In this document: piece after piece, positions 48,687 to 63,039 of the stretch
Layout of the letters: each line of letters starts with the position of its first letter
Position numbering within the stretch: position 1 is the first letter of the stretch
From: Ecdyonurus torrentis
Lineage: Eukaryota; Arthropoda; Insecta; Ephemeroptera; Heptageniidae
Assembly: GCA_949318235.1 (NCBI GenBank)
Contig: OX439131.1
Coordinates: 13,387,428 to 13,451,427 of the forward strand
Direction: 5' to 3'
Length of the DNA stretch: 64,000 bases
Made by a program: the position numbers and the translations under genes
The notes under the pieces: generated by a model
Told to the model about the DNA's origin: nothing
The model's input: the letters and a program-made list of their open reading frames with translations, nothing else
Database searches by the model: none

Positions 48687-50085
48687 TATTATATAATATA
48701 CTACTTTTTTTTTTAATAAATCCTTTGTATAAAAAAAGCAATAAAAAAGGTGTTTGAACTGATCAAGTCTTGAAATAAAAAAAAAAATTAAAAATGAATA
48801 GATTATCTATATATATATAAAAAAAAGACATTTCAAGATATAAAAAGACATTTTCAGCAATAAACTGGAGTTCAATATTGCTGATAAAGAAGTTTTTCTT
48901 CCTTTTGGAATTCTTTGCAGCATATCGCAATATATATAAATATTATGATTCATGCATTTCGTATTGAATGAAAATAAAATTTAATATGAAAAGAGGATTA
49001 ATTTATCTTTATACAATCCCTTGAAAAACAAATTGTTTCTACTAGACATAAAAAAATAGCAAGAATTAATTTCACTCAATGAACAATTTACTTTCATTTG
49101 AATCAGTTTGAATAATAATAATAATAATAAAAAACTACAGTCTAACTTCTTATATAGAATGTTATTATTATTATTTTAGTTTAAAAAAAATAAATATATT
49201 ATATACTTAAATATTTCTTATAAAGGTTACATCAGATATCAAGCTTTTGATTTAAATCGGTTACATTGATCTATATTGTTACATATAGAAGAATAACTAC
49301 TCATTTTTTGAACAATGAAAAAGGCTATGAATATGGAGCATCTGCAGGTTCAACCAGCGCGGCTCGTAGAGCATGTGCAAATTTTTTTATTGCAGGTGAA
49401 TTGAATATCTACACTTTTCACGGATTAGCCTGCAGTTTTATGGATAATAAATTTCCTTCTTTGTTGGCGTTATTTTACTTTTAATTGAGGACACGCAATT
49501 GATTTTTAATTTTTATATTATTAATAAAATTTATAAAAAAAAATTCTTTGCTTTGGTAGCTTATAAATGTATTTAAAAAGTTGCAATACATTAAGTTTCT
49601 GTTCATTACTATCCATTTTTTTTTCTTTGCTAGAGATTAGAAACGGTAAGAAAATTCCAAGAGCTTCAATATTAACTTCATTAATAGTTCAAAGTCCAAT
49701 TCGGTCTTCTGTACTTTATCACATTTCTGCCCAATATATTTAACTAAATTTCAATGTTTGACCAAAAGAGCTCAGTTGTCATGGAGACTGTGTGAGTAGA
49801 GTGCAGTTTTATACTCAATTATCTTTTCTATGTGGCGTTAATAATGTGAAAGAATGGTAATAAATTTATTTATTCTTTGAGATTGTGAAGTAAATCAGTG
49901 CATTTGTTTAAATCAACAAATTTCTTTCCAAACTTACAATATTAAAAAAAAAAACTTTTATCTTTAAGTTTGTGAAGTGAGTACAGTGCAGTAGTTATTA
50001 AACTTTTTTTTTTTTGAATTATTTCTAGCAAGTGATACTAGTGGTAATTTAAAATATTTCAGCTTATTACAATAGATATATAAAG

Positions 50086-50203
<118 letters not shown>

Positions 50204-50526
50204 CAAAATACATACTATGTATACATAAGTTATAAATATAAAATATAGCTTTTTTTGAAATAAATGTAATTTAAACCCTGTTTAAATAAAAAAGTGTTAA
50301 CAATTTGAAATATTAAATAACGACAAGTAAATTTGGTGATCTCTGGAGATATTATACAAATTATTGGATTAGTTTATTTGTTTATAAGGTAAGACATTTT
50401 TTAAATATTATTTAATTAAATAACGCTGCAAAAATTTAAAATAATTTTATTTTAAAGCTCGTCGAAGAACTGAAGATAATCCACTTGTCAAATGCACATC
50501 ATGCGCTCTTCGTTAGAAATAAAAAA

Positions 50527-50640
50527 TTGCACTTGCTCTGCAGGCCGTGCTGGTAGAACTTGCAGATGCTCCACTTGTGGAAAGAGTGGAATTTGCAGAT
50601 ACTTTGTTCATGGAGTCTGTGAAATTTGCAGATAATCGTT
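50527..50640 (-). repeat. 33-bp minisatellite, about 3.4 units
   Basis: Units 50527-50559, 50560-50592 and 50593-50625 plus a partial unit each begin TTGCA(G/C), and two begin TTGCAGAT. Because 33 is a multiple of three and there is no stop, the minus strand reads as an 11-residue repeat of the form ICKFHxxHxxS (CKF, His and Ser kept). The frame continues into the neighbouring (TA)n, so it is more likely non-coding. A small exon with a Cys/His repeat cannot be excluded from sequence alone. Confidence 0.65.
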
Positions 50641-50653
50641 TGTGACGCGGAAG

Positions 50654-50767
<114 letters not shown>

Positions 50768-50996
50768 GAGCTTCTATGTTATTGAAAAATAACGTAACGA
50801 TGCACGAAAACCATCTCATCAGTTTGAAACAACATACAAAAAAATGTCATATTACCTCAATATTTTATGTTACATACATATAAAATTTTATGACTGCGTC
50901 AAAATTGTATTACTAACATACATACGCGTACTATGTATATAACAATGCATGCTATATTTTTTAATATTTATTTTGTTTCTCATAAGCAGCAATATA

Positions 50997-51002
<6 letters not shown>

Positions 51003-51032
<30 letters not shown>
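51003..51032. repeat. (TA)n microsatellite
   Basis: A TA run of about 30 bp. Confidence 0.94.
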
Positions 51033-51034
<2 letters not shown>

Positions 51035-51320
51035 TCCAATAAATAAGATATATAAAAAATACTATATATTATTACATAAAGAGTAAGTTTGATGAGTATA
51101 TTAAAATACGAATCACGAGGCAGACTATATTGTAATTTAGCTTGATAAAGAGATGGAGAGAGAGAGAGAGAGAAAGAGAGATAGTATAGGAAAGTTTGAA
51201 ATTACTCCCATATTTTATTATATAGAACTGCACAAACTTATGTTTTCATTTTGCTAGTAACCATGCTTGCTCAATAAATTTACATATTTCATTAAGTCGT
51301 TGAGAATTGAATTAACATTA

Positions 51321-51474
<154 letters not shown>

Positions 51475-52563
51475 GACTAACCTCTGCAACCTTTCAGTGC
51501 TTATTCCCTGCAAGCAAATTTAATATATATATTTTTTTATAACAAGACTTTCAATTTACTTTTTAGTTAATGATAATATGGTTGTTTTTATTTTTTTTAA
51601 CAAATAAGTAGCGTTTTTCTGTGTTTATTATTATTTTTAATTAATTACAATTACTTTCTCTACCAGCCGTCCCTCAAATCAATATGATGACATGAATTAT
51701 CTTAAGGTTTGTTAACATGCTTGTTTATGGAGATTGTGCACGCAATTCAATCACTGTGTGAGTTTAAATAATAAAAATATCCAAAAATTTCTTAAATTTA
51801 AGAAAATTTAAAATCATTTTCAATTTCAGTATTTGCCCCCCCCCTCCCCTTTATCCTTATTGATAAAAATAATAAAATTTTGTCCTAGATATTGCACTAT
51901 AAGAAATGAACATTTTTAATATAAAGCCTAAACTTCTAAGGTAGTATTTCTATTGAGAAGAATTGTGTGTAGTTTGTGATACGTGGATGTCATTAAAATC
52001 TTTCTAACCACGAAATGGTTCTACAATTATAATAGTCTTTAGATAAAAAAAAGCCTGAACTGAATAACGTGCGTGATACACACAAAAGATAAAAAAGAAG
52101 AAAATGAAATATTTGTTTGTATTGTTGAGTCTGGGTTTTGAGTTGAGCCGTGTTTATTGATTTGACGATATTGGTATGTATCGCGGCGGCAATATAAGAT
52201 ATCAAGATTGATTCCACAAGCTTCACCTCTTAAATCGAATCTGCCGCTTCGAAGCTTTTCTGTCAGTTCAATAGATAAAAACGACGAGAACGTGAAATCA
52301 TATTTTTTAGGACTTACTTTAAAAGTTTGACGTTTAATTGGTATATTTTATTTAAATTATACTGAAATGATGTAGAAACAGTATGAGCAAAGATTATGAA
52401 ACATCTTACAAAGTTGCAATAATTATTATAATGTTGTTAGAACATGTATTGATTGGTCTTGTCAATATCAGATATAAATTAAAGTAACAAAGATGAAAGA
52501 TTACTTAAAGACTTATTTACGTTGAACCTATTTTTATATTCGGTAATTATTTTTTTATTTCAT

Positions 52564-52770
52564 CACGGGAAAAAAGGTACGTGATTTATGCTGCATTTAT
52601 GTAATTATAGCAGAAATGTTTCTAAATTAGAGAAGCATAAATAATAATGTTATGAGCAGCAATATTTATGCTACAAAACAAAGTTATTATGCAATATAGC
52701 ATAAATTATGTTGTAATGCACAAATGTTGCTAAAAATGATGTATCATAATCATTACGTATTTATTTTAGT
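52564..52770 (-). mobile_element. MITE family copy B (reverse orientation)
   Basis: CACGGGAAAAAAGGTACGTG, then TTTATGCTGCATTTATGT, matches the reverse complement of the end of the 60.1-kb copy. The far end ACGTATTTATTTT matches the other terminus. The middle is more diverged than in the other two copies. The right boundary is approximate because the last bases of the terminal repeat are not conserved. Confidence 0.62.
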
Positions 52771-53034
52771 CAATGATCACAAGAAAATATAAAATGAATT
52801 CATCTTTCTGCAATTATATTTTTATGTATATTTTTTAGGCCTGTTGACACAAGGAACTGGATAAAGTTTGCGTCTTTTTAAGGCTGCAAATGAGATAGTA
52901 TGGTGATTAAAATAAGATTTGTATAGAGACTGAAACATTTTTAATTTTTATGTAGATCGAGTGATGACAAAAGAAATACAAAATCTATGAATTTTTGTTA
53001 CAACTTTTTAAAATTTTACTTAAATAAAGATGTT

Positions 53035-53328
53035 GAACACCTTGAACAAAAAACATGCTTAATATCCTAGCATACCTAAATATCAACATTTATTTTGCCG
53101 GAGTCATTGATATTTAATTTATTTTCCATTTACAAAGTGGCAACTGCGGGTTTATGACGTCACAGCTTGCCTGTTTCCGCGCGCGTGGACCAGTGATCTG
53201 TGATGTCATAAACCCGCATCTGCCACTTTGTGAATGTAAAATAAATTAGAAATCAATGACTCCGGCCAAATCAACGTTGATATTTCGGTATGTAAGGATA
53301 TTAAACATGTTTTTTGGTCAAGGTGTTC
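53035..53328. mobile_element. 294-bp near-perfect foldback element
   Basis: Arms 53035-53165 and 53198-53328 (131 bp each) are reverse complements with few mismatches and no indels by my count. They surround a 32-bp GC-rich spacer containing GCGCGCG. The arms begin GAACACCTTGA and end GTCACAG, and contain TGACGTCA in the left arm and TGATGTCA in the right. No coding potential or certain target duplication is seen. It is probably a MITE or foldback transposon. An alternative is a regulatory inverted repeat, but the arm length favours an element. Confidence 0.72.
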
Positions 53329-54627
53329 TACGCCTTTAAGGCACCATATCATTTTCAATAATTTTTCTTTCTTATTTGATGATCATGGTTACTGAAATTT
53401 TTATCATAGGTTACTACTGAAGTTAAAATTACATATAAATGTAAGTGGGCCGAAGCTTGATTTTTAAGGGTATGAGGTTTTTAATTGCAATCCTTCATTC
53501 AAATTTATTGAACATAGAAAATATTACACTCGATGAAATGTGATTCATTGGTATTGACACAATATTTGGATAATTTAAACCCTGAACAAATAGGTATGCT
53601 TACAATGGACGTGAGATTCTTTATAACTCGACGTATATTTATTGTTGTGGCAATTAAAATACGTCAATTAATGCACCATCTTACGGTAATTGTAGTATCA
53701 GCTTTTAATCTAATTAATAGAAATTGAATCTATACGTATTTTATATGTATAGAAAACTGATGAACCAAAATAGATCAGTTAACATAATTTCATGATGTCG
53801 TGAGTTTAATTTGTATGCATTTTTATTATTAATTATTAAGTTAAAAGCCACGTAATATTTTGCATAATTATACTTGTTATGAAATAAAATTTCATGCGTA
53901 GTCCACGCTTTGTTTCTTAATATAAAATATTTCGTTTTCTCATGTGTTTTGTCATTATATCAATAAAATATTCAGAAATTCCCAAGTAAAAAATAAAATT
54001 GAAGTTATTTCTATAATGCTTTCAACAATCATTGAAATGAAACTTTTAAAAGTTGGAAAAATATTTCTAAATAACATTGATAAAAAATATTAAATTATTA
54101 TACATTTTACACCGATTTAACATGCTCTTCGTTTTGTTAAAAATTCTTTTGTTTTTACGCACACGAAGGAAAAAAAAACTCTCTAATTCGAATGGAAGGA
54201 TCAAATACATGCCTGTAGGAGTTTTAGGTAAAATATTTTCAATCATTAAAATTATCTCTCTCGTTTTCTTTGCCTTCTAGAAAGAATGTTGATAATTTTA
54301 AACACTGGAATTGTAAGATTTCACTTTTCTTTGCAAAATGTGAAGTAAGAATTTCAACGAAGAAACAAAAAGCTATTTTTCCGAGCATCTCACAAAATAA
54401 AAGTATAAAAATATAATTAATGGAACAAAAAGATACAACTTTGGTATTTTTAATAATAATAATAAAAAACAAAAACATTTTTAATATGTCATTATTATAT
54501 TAAATAAATTTTAGAAATGTTGTTGTCTTTTGTGGTGAATGTGAACAATGAAATACAGAAAGTATAATACGAATTTTTGCACACTTCAAACAAAATAAAA
54601 TAAACTTGCTGAGAAATATTTTTTTTA

Positions 54628-54633
<6 letters not shown>

Positions 54634-54718
<85 letters not shown>
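54634..54718 (+). repeat. Compound (GA)n-(CAGA)n microsatellite
   Basis: About 77 bp of GA runs into CAGACAGACA. Confidence 0.95.
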
Positions 54719-54722
<4 letters not shown>

Positions 54723-57352
54723 GGGACTTTTCAGAGCAAATGTAAAGAGCGAGAGAACAAAAAAAAAGCTTTGATTTTGTGGAGATGAACGAGAACAAAA
54801 GACTCCGTTGTAAATTTTGTTGTATTTGAGTATATGTTCGAGTCTCGTTGTGAGCAAAATTAAATTGTTTATTGGAATCATTATTAGCCGTACACAAAGC
54901 TTCTATTCATATTGTATGCCACTAAAAATGAATCTTCAGTACGTTATTTTATTATAATTATTTTTACATAAATTATAACACTGAAAACTTTTAAATCAAA
55001 TTACATATTCTTTTTGCAGTGAAATTATTCAGGTGTATATATTTTCTCTCTCCCATTCATGCATTTAAATAAAAAAAAAAAGCTAAACTGTAAGTAACCT
55101 GACTTCTCATTATGCTGAATTTTTAAACGTTTGAGCATTTAGATCAATCATTTAGAGTATCATAAAATGAATGAAGTAAAATAATAATAATAATAAGAAA
55201 AGAAAATTCAATTAATAAATGGATTAAACAACTGCATTAGTTATTGCAATTAACGCGTGTTGTGAGATAACTACTTTGGTGCACCACACAACATTGCAGT
55301 TGTATTTACTTGCACTCTAAATCTCTTAGTTTGCGGTTAGCAATAGTTTCAACTTATATATAGCATCATTTTACTTCGCATTGCAGTTCCATGCATTACT
55401 TTGTATATATTTTATGCTTTTTTATATCTTCACTTACAACATCAAAAGAATTTAAAAAATATATAGGTATAAAATATAGAAGATAAACGAGATTTTTATA
55501 TAGAACTAGAAAAGGAGATCATATTAGCATCATTCAGAGTACCAAAGGCCAAAGGTATATAGTATACAGAACAAAATATTTTTATGCATTTATTTTTTAT
55601 TATAATTTTGTAAGATATATTATTATATACATATATTATATATGTAGTAAAGAAATGCATTTTTTTAAAGTGCTTCACTAGAATTTAAAATATACTTTAT
55701 AAAATTATATTTGTATAGAAATCGATCATGTAAATAATCGGAATAGCTTAGAGTATTGAAATATTTTTTTAACACCTCATAAATAACCGTAAGAATATTT
55801 TATGTGAACATGAGGTTAGTATACAAACACGTTTATAATATAGTATTGTATACGAACCATTTGTCTGGCCAAAATATGGTTAATATAGAGAACAAAATAA
55901 ACATATATGCAAAAAACATATTTGTATTTTACCGCGAATAAATATGTGTATTAACACACAAAAAGTTTTAATAATGTAACGCTACATGTTTGTATTATTA
56001 TTATAATGTCCATTTAGGAATAATAAGTGATTTTTTTTAATATACTAAATTTTTTATATATTCTACAAACAATTTTATATATCGTTTAATGTGAAGTCAA
56101 AATGTATGTTTTTAAAAAAACAAAACTTAAATATCAAGTGCAAAATTTACTTTTACTTTTAATAATCTGTGATTATTATTATGCCATTAGTATAACAAAA
56201 TAGTTCTATTAGCAACAGTAAGTATTAATGAGCTCAATTTTTCTTCTGTGTACGCTTTATTACTATTGTAAATTTATTAATGTAATCATATACTGTACAG
56301 TACATGCGACTTCATGTCCAGCTTATTAAAAATGATATAAAGCTTTAAAATTGTTCTCATAACGAGTTAAATTTGCTAAAAAGTAATAATTGAATTTTAA
56401 TACATTTTCAAATTTATTAAAAAATATATCTATATAATGACTGGCACAAAAATATTAATGAAATGATAAGCAATAAAAATGAATGACAAATTGTAAATAT
56501 TAAAAAAAAAAGAAGGAAAGATATTTAATAAATTTTTTTCATTTTGATGATAATATTAATTACTGTAAAATCTTTAAAGAACTTTATTAAAAAAAGTTCT
56601 CTTTCAATTTAAAATCGTGGTTACAATTTAAATGATTTTGTAGTGAATATTTATATAGCATGTTAATTAGAAAAAAAAATACTAAAGAAAGAGAGATAGA
56701 GGGTACTCATTACTGAAGTTCGTGTTTTGCTTCATAAGTTGAATTTGGTGCCTGTTGCTTACATAACACGTAATTTCATATAGAACGATTAAAAAAAAAA
56801 AAAAAAAAAAACTTGCATCATGTTTGAGTGCACTTCATTACTGTACAAAGAATGTATTCAAGTTTCAAACTCTTTGCCAGCGGCATTTTTTATATATATA
56901 TATATATATATAATGTAGTTGTTGTATGTGCTTAAATACTTGAAGTTACTTTACAATGAACACGTAAACAAAAGTATGAACGTGTAAATATCTTATATAA
57001 CACTTCTATTTATGTATATGAAAGTTATACAGTATTATTAAGTAATATAATATTATCTTGTGTTTTTCAATAGAAGGAATTTTTTACTGTAATTAATTAT
57101 TTAAAAAAAAAAATTATTCTAGAGTACAATATCTCTTAGGCAAGAATATGGTGTAAGAGCAAACAAAAGGGGTGAAAAAAAACTAAAAAAAAACTGTGTA
57201 ATCGTATATACTTATATATACTGTATATATATATATATATGATATATTATATATTATATCTACATAAACACATAATACATACACGATATACAATATTACA
57301 TAAGTAAGGAGATATAGTAACAGCAAACAATGTAAAAAAAACTAGCAAAAAC

Positions 57353-57358
<6 letters not shown>

Positions 57359-57411
<53 letters not shown>
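57359..57411. repeat. (TA)n microsatellite
   Basis: A TA run of about 52 bp. A shorter run lies at 57220-57241. Confidence 0.94.
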
Positions 57412-57415
<4 letters not shown>

Positions 57416-59015
57416 TTCGAGAACAAAAAAAGTTTACCAAGAACTCTTTTTTTGTGCAAAAAAATAATAGCATATTACTTGTAAAGAAGTCCATAATGTT
57501 AGTAGCAATCAATAATTTCAATCAGATAAATCAATTTAGAAATTGCAACTGAACTGCAGTTAAAAAAAATTCCATTACTATCGCATTAGTATAATAATAG
57601 ATGGAAGAAGTAGTGCACTCCTGCAATCTAGGTACCTGGAAGCTACGAAGATTATACATTGCTATTTTATTCAAATATAAGTAAAACAAACTTTAAAATA
57701 GCTGGAATTAAAAAAAAAAAAAAAAAAAAAAAAAATTGAATCATAACTGATACATATTTTTTTTAAAAGTATAATTAAACTATATCTATAAAGAAAGTAA
57801 TAATTTAATAATTAAGTCAATAAGTATGTAAATTATTATAAATAGCTGTGTTGAAACAAGGTAGTAATGATATTCTCTATAGAGCGATACCAAATTACTT
57901 TCAACTCTACCTTGGTTCAAGCAGAGCCCGGTGTTAGTGTTTTAAACGATAAAAAAAAAAAAAAAAAAAAAAAAAAAACTTTTGAACTTCTCTAAAGCTA
58001 GTAAAGCTACAAAATTATATTTCAAACTTATTTCATTTATAATAGAAATTATTTTATAATGATATTAAAATAAACAACTATTTATTATTAGAAAAGTTTT
58101 TAATTTTATTATTAATATAAAAATCAAAATAGCTAGTGTACACAACTATTAAAATATGCAACTCTTTAAGTTTATACAATACTTAAAATAATAATTTTAG
58201 ATTTATAAGGCATACTTTTAATTTTAAATGTTCACATATATATCCCAAACTGTATGCTAAATTCACTGGGATTTAAACGACCGGTTTTACACGTAAGAAA
58301 GACTTTTCCTCTTCTCTGCTACAGCGACGAGTTATTCAACATATCCGTAGTTGAAACTTGTGCAAACACAAACAAAGAAATGTCTTTATAGCTGCAGTAC
58401 TTTGATTGAAGACTTAAGTTATATAACGTGCACTGATTGCAGTGAACTTTAATGTAACATTACAAATCATGAATAACAATGAGTTTATTTACTCACTACA
58501 TTCATAACATATCAATTGAAAATCAACTATTGAGAGTAAAACTTATCTTTAGAATTTTCACTGTTAATTGTAAATATTATAGATAGATAATTAAGATGAA
58601 AGTTAGAAAAGTATTTGTGTTACCATAATTTTTTTTTATTGTTTATCATTCATATACACAGAAATCCAACCAAGGCCTAGGCCTTATTGGTTAATTGGTT
58701 TTAATTATTTAATATATAATCTTAACACATTAAATCATCTATTTAGATGAAAAAAAACAACTTCTTACTTACTAGATAAAATGTAAAAATAGTTTGCATT
58801 TTCTGGGTAATTTTTGTCTGTAAAATAAAATAAAAACAATAAAGAACCAGTGTTATGCAAATTAATTCTTTAATCATTACTTAATCATTACTTAAGAGAA
58901 TAAGAGAATATATTCCTAATAAATTGTATTATGACTGAAATTGTTATGAAATATATTGTATTCCTGTATTTTTTTGTAATCAACATGTACCAATTGGTAT
59001 TTTGATCAATAAATA

Positions 59016-59045
59016 AACTGAACTGAAACTGAACTGAAACTGAAA
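59016..59045 (+). repeat. Short (ACTGAACTGAA) repeat, possible retroelement tail
   Basis: Tandem AACTGAACTGAA units follow ATCAATAAATAA. Short tandem repeats after an AATAAA-like end are typical of the 3' end of RTE- or CR1-type LINEs and derived SINEs. No body is recognisable upstream, so the origin is a guess. Confidence 0.4.
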
Positions 59046-60132
59046 CACGTTTATATTATCTGATTACGTGTCTAGTTACCTATTTAGTACAATTTTATTT
59101 ATCCGTGTTAAAAAGCGCAATGTATCCTGCAAGGTAGGCAATTTGTTGATCATAAGTAACACTCTGGTTGCATATGTATTAGGATAACATGATGTAATTA
59201 TTGTAAAATATCTGATTTATCTATATATAATTATTTATCTAGTTTTTGTTTTGTTTTTTCAATTGTTTATTTACTAAAAGCAGACAATTATAAATTATCA
59301 CTTATCATAAATTATACATGCAAATTGTTTGGGTTTGGTAGAATATGAAAATTATTACACTCGAGATTTACCATACGTTTCATGTCAGTTGACCATTAAT
59401 AAATAATAATGATTAATGCATTTAAAGCAATTGAATTATGAGTCTGTAGGTTGTTGAAACAATACTATTTGTTGGCAAAATTGAAGGAAATGAGTGCAGT
59501 TTATCTTGCTACGTCGCGATGTGGTTGCATTCTGTGGTTATAAACTAACTATTGAATGCAATGACATATAGGTATAATGTGTCTGCAGTTACTTCTGTGA
59601 GTCATCTCCTACCAATCTTCCTATATCATTATTTTACTTCCCCTATATATACCTTGTGTATACCGGGAATATAAATGTTATAGTGATAGTACCCCCTAGC
59701 TAGTTGTATATATACTATGAATGTCCTCACGGAGAAAATTTACTACTATGGATGGGCAAAAGTTTCTATTGTATGCTACCCCTCTTCAAATTAGTAACAT
59801 CGTAAATTTGCAGTTTGTTTCCTTTTTCAGCGAGAGAATTTGTGTGTGTTTAGTTCTCATGTGTGTATGTATTGGCTACGTCAACATAACACGTAACAAG
59901 TCAGCAACTACGCTCTGAGAAAATTAACATTCAAATTATCTATTTATACAACTATAACTAATACTAAATACAATAAACTTAATAACTTTTATATAATAAA
60001 AAGCGATGGTAGTTTTCTTTTTAAATATATACTTTAAGCCTAATAAAATTTTCTTTTAAAAAGTTAAACACAAAATGAGACCTCCAAAAGTGATTCTATT
60101 TTTATTAAATGAAAGAGAGCGCTAAATATCTG

Positions 60133-60350
60133 CACAGAACAAATAAATACATAATGCTAATTCTAGCTCATATTCAGCACAATTTGTTCAATATAGCATA
60201 ATTTATGCTCTACTGCATAATAACTATGTTACTTAGCATAAATATAATGGTGTATAGCATAATTATGTATGTTGTTCAAATTTAGCATCATTTATGCTAT
60301 AAGAACATAAATGCAGCATAAATAACGTAATTGATTCTTTCCGTGTGTAA
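60133..60350 (+). mobile_element. MITE family copy C
   Basis: It runs from CACAGAACAAATAAATAC to TTCTTTCCGTGTGTAA. Shared blocks with the 20.5-kb copy include TTTGTTCAATA, AGCATAATTTATGCT, ACTATGTTA and CATTTATGCTATAA. The terminal repeats CACAGAA and TTTCCGTGTG are imperfect. Three copies in one window suggest an abundant family. Confidence 0.7.
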
Positions 60351-61364
60351 AGTATACAATCCGTGAGATTTTGTTCTCGACATGACGTCATTCTGAGATG
60401 ATTGATATTCAATAGAAATGTTGTACTAGTTGCGTATGTTAAATTTTTCTATAACTTCTACGGCAAAAGTCATATTATTTTTGCAATTACAACCTCTTGA
60501 TTTATAAAATAAAAAGCAATCTTGTCAAACATAAAAAATATATTTGAATAAGAATAAAATATGAACATATTACTATTTAATATTCATATTTTTGAAAGGA
60601 TTTTAAAAAGGAAGAAATTGAGGCAACAAAATTTTAATACGCAACCTACAAATTCAATTGAGAAAATGACGCATTTATTACGATTTTATTTGCCAATATA
60701 AAATAGTAAAAAGTAAACTACCACCAAATGTGATACCAATAAAATAGTATCATAAAATTGAATCATGTATAAATATACTGAAATTTATATTTCAATTGTA
60801 AACATTAAAATTTGTCTTGAAAAAAATGAAGAAATTAAGAATAAAATATTTAATAATAAAATTTGTCTTTTTAGTACCTTAAAACTACTACTTTAAAACT
60901 TATGAATATAGAAATATGTTATTTGCATTAAGAAGCAATTGTTATAAAATTATCAATGGAATTTAAATTAAAAAAAGAAAGAATATTACTCTCTCATTGA
61001 TGAAAAAATTCATAGTATTAAAATATATTAGAAATTTACCTATTGTTAATACCAATACTCTAAAGTTTATTGAACTGTAATATACATTACGAATCTTTGT
61101 AACTATCATTTTACTCCACTGATGTATACAAAACTTTCCACTAAAGTATAGAAAAGGTTAATGTAAAAGCAATGTCAACATTATCAAAATGTCTTCTTCG
61201 ATCAGCTTACCTTACGTTTGAGTAAATAAATAAAATAAAATTCCATTGACAATATACTGAATTTCAATTAATTTCAAATTCAACGTATGAACAACATTAT
61301 ATAATATAAAAGCAGTTAGTGAAGTGAGGTACACAACCTGCATGTTTAAACATATATTGTATAG

Positions 61365-61500
61365 TTAGTAAAGTCACCCAGAGCAGTAATAATTACCTGC
61401 CTGCTCCCATGCCATTAACATACATCATTGACGTTATTAATGCCGCAATAATAGTTTATCTATCATCTCATTTGCGATTAACAACACTGCATCAATATTT
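61365..61500. promoter_or_regulatory. Candidate conserved non-coding patch with TAAT-type sites
   Basis: More complex than its surroundings, with AGTAATAATTACCTGCC, CCATTAACATAC and TTTGCGATTAAC, all containing homeodomain-like TAAT or TTAA cores. It is called only on motif content. Confidence 0.2.
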
Positions 61501-63039
61501 GTTTATTATTATTATTATGTTTTAAAATTTTGTGTATTATAATAATAATTATTGTTGTTCATAATCATACAATATTGATTTCAAATTTAGTTTTTATTTA
61601 AAAAAATATACATGAAAATAAAGTTAATTATTTGACAATAATTTTATAATATATACAATAATATATTACATAAGGGAGGTCTATCATTTATAATTGTTAC
61701 ATGATTATATTTGTAATATATTATAATAATAATAATAACAATAATAATAAAAAGTTAAATTTTCATTATGAACAATGATATTGTGAAAATTTAAATAGTT
61801 AAAAATAAAATTTTAACAATGTAAATTTTTAGAAAAATAAAACCATAAAATGACAATTACTAATATGAATTTGATACTTTAATACCGTTGACCACTGAAA
61901 TGGTAGGTTTTAATCAATATAATGTCACATTTACATGCTCTTGCAATGGTGCCTAGAATATTTTTGTTTTTACGTTATTTATATATATTGGAAAATTGAT
62001 GTTGAAATAAAAAAAAAAAAATCCTGTTGTTTTTAAGGGTTGTATCCAGATAGCTTCTATCTCAAAATCTAAAAAGAAAACTTGCAAACTTTATGATGTG
62101 ATTTGAAAGTTAATAGTAACAGCTACCTAGGATAACAATTTTACAACCCGTGACCAGCAGAAAATAATTATTGAAATTAACTATGGGACTAAAACGTCTA
62201 AATATCATAATTTAAAATCTAGGATGGTAACGCCCCAAATTTTTTACATTTTTGAAGATACTTTATCTTAATGTATCACTGTACTTTTTTTTTCTGTCTT
62301 TATAACTTTTTAGTCTAATCCCGCAGTAGCTGATTTCCCGCCTAAAACAAAAAAAATATTGTAGTAGTTTTTATTCTACTAAAACCAGACTTAAAAATCA
62401 AATGTAATATAATATATATTATATGAGACAAGACTTTAGAGGTTCAAATCAAACCAGATTTTTATCCTTTATTACCGTCAAATTTGCTATCATTCTAAAG
62501 ATTATTGTGTCACCTGATAAAAAATTTCGGGGTAGACCATGATAGCAAAGAAAAAAAATAATAATATGAAGCTGCGTGGGTCTAATTTCAAACAACCGCA
62601 ATTCCAACTTTTCCATAGGATTTCAAAAATGCCAAAAATGTTAAAAATTTATCATATTGTGGATTTTTTTAGAAGATAATGATTTTTTTGAACAGCTGAT
62701 TGTCATCCATTGTCCTAAATCCAAAACATAACAATTCAGCACACAAATTTCTAACTATCAAAATCACGATACAAAATTATGATAAAACTTAGCACTAAAA
62801 AAGCCACTTTAAATAATAATTTTTAGCATTAACCTTATTGTTATTTACACTTTTCATTAAAAAATTAATATAAATAAAATTAAACAAATTTAAAAGTACA
62901 GAAAAAAATTATAATTTAAAAAATAAAAATAAGTAAACAAATATTGAGATATCATTATAATAGCTTATATTATATTTGAATATATTATATATATACGAGT
63001 AAAGATGTAAGTGGTAACTAATATTTGAATAATTAATCT

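Noticed and set aside
49266..49484. 72-residue frame with a GC-moderate central part
   Set aside because: GASAGSTSAARRACANFF looks somewhat protein-like, but the frame has no clear splice sites or homology I can recognise. Left uncalled.
62430..62475. GGTTCAAATC resembling a tRNA B box
   Set aside because: No A box, acceptor stem or anticodon arm can be folded in the preceding 60 bp, so no tRNA is called.
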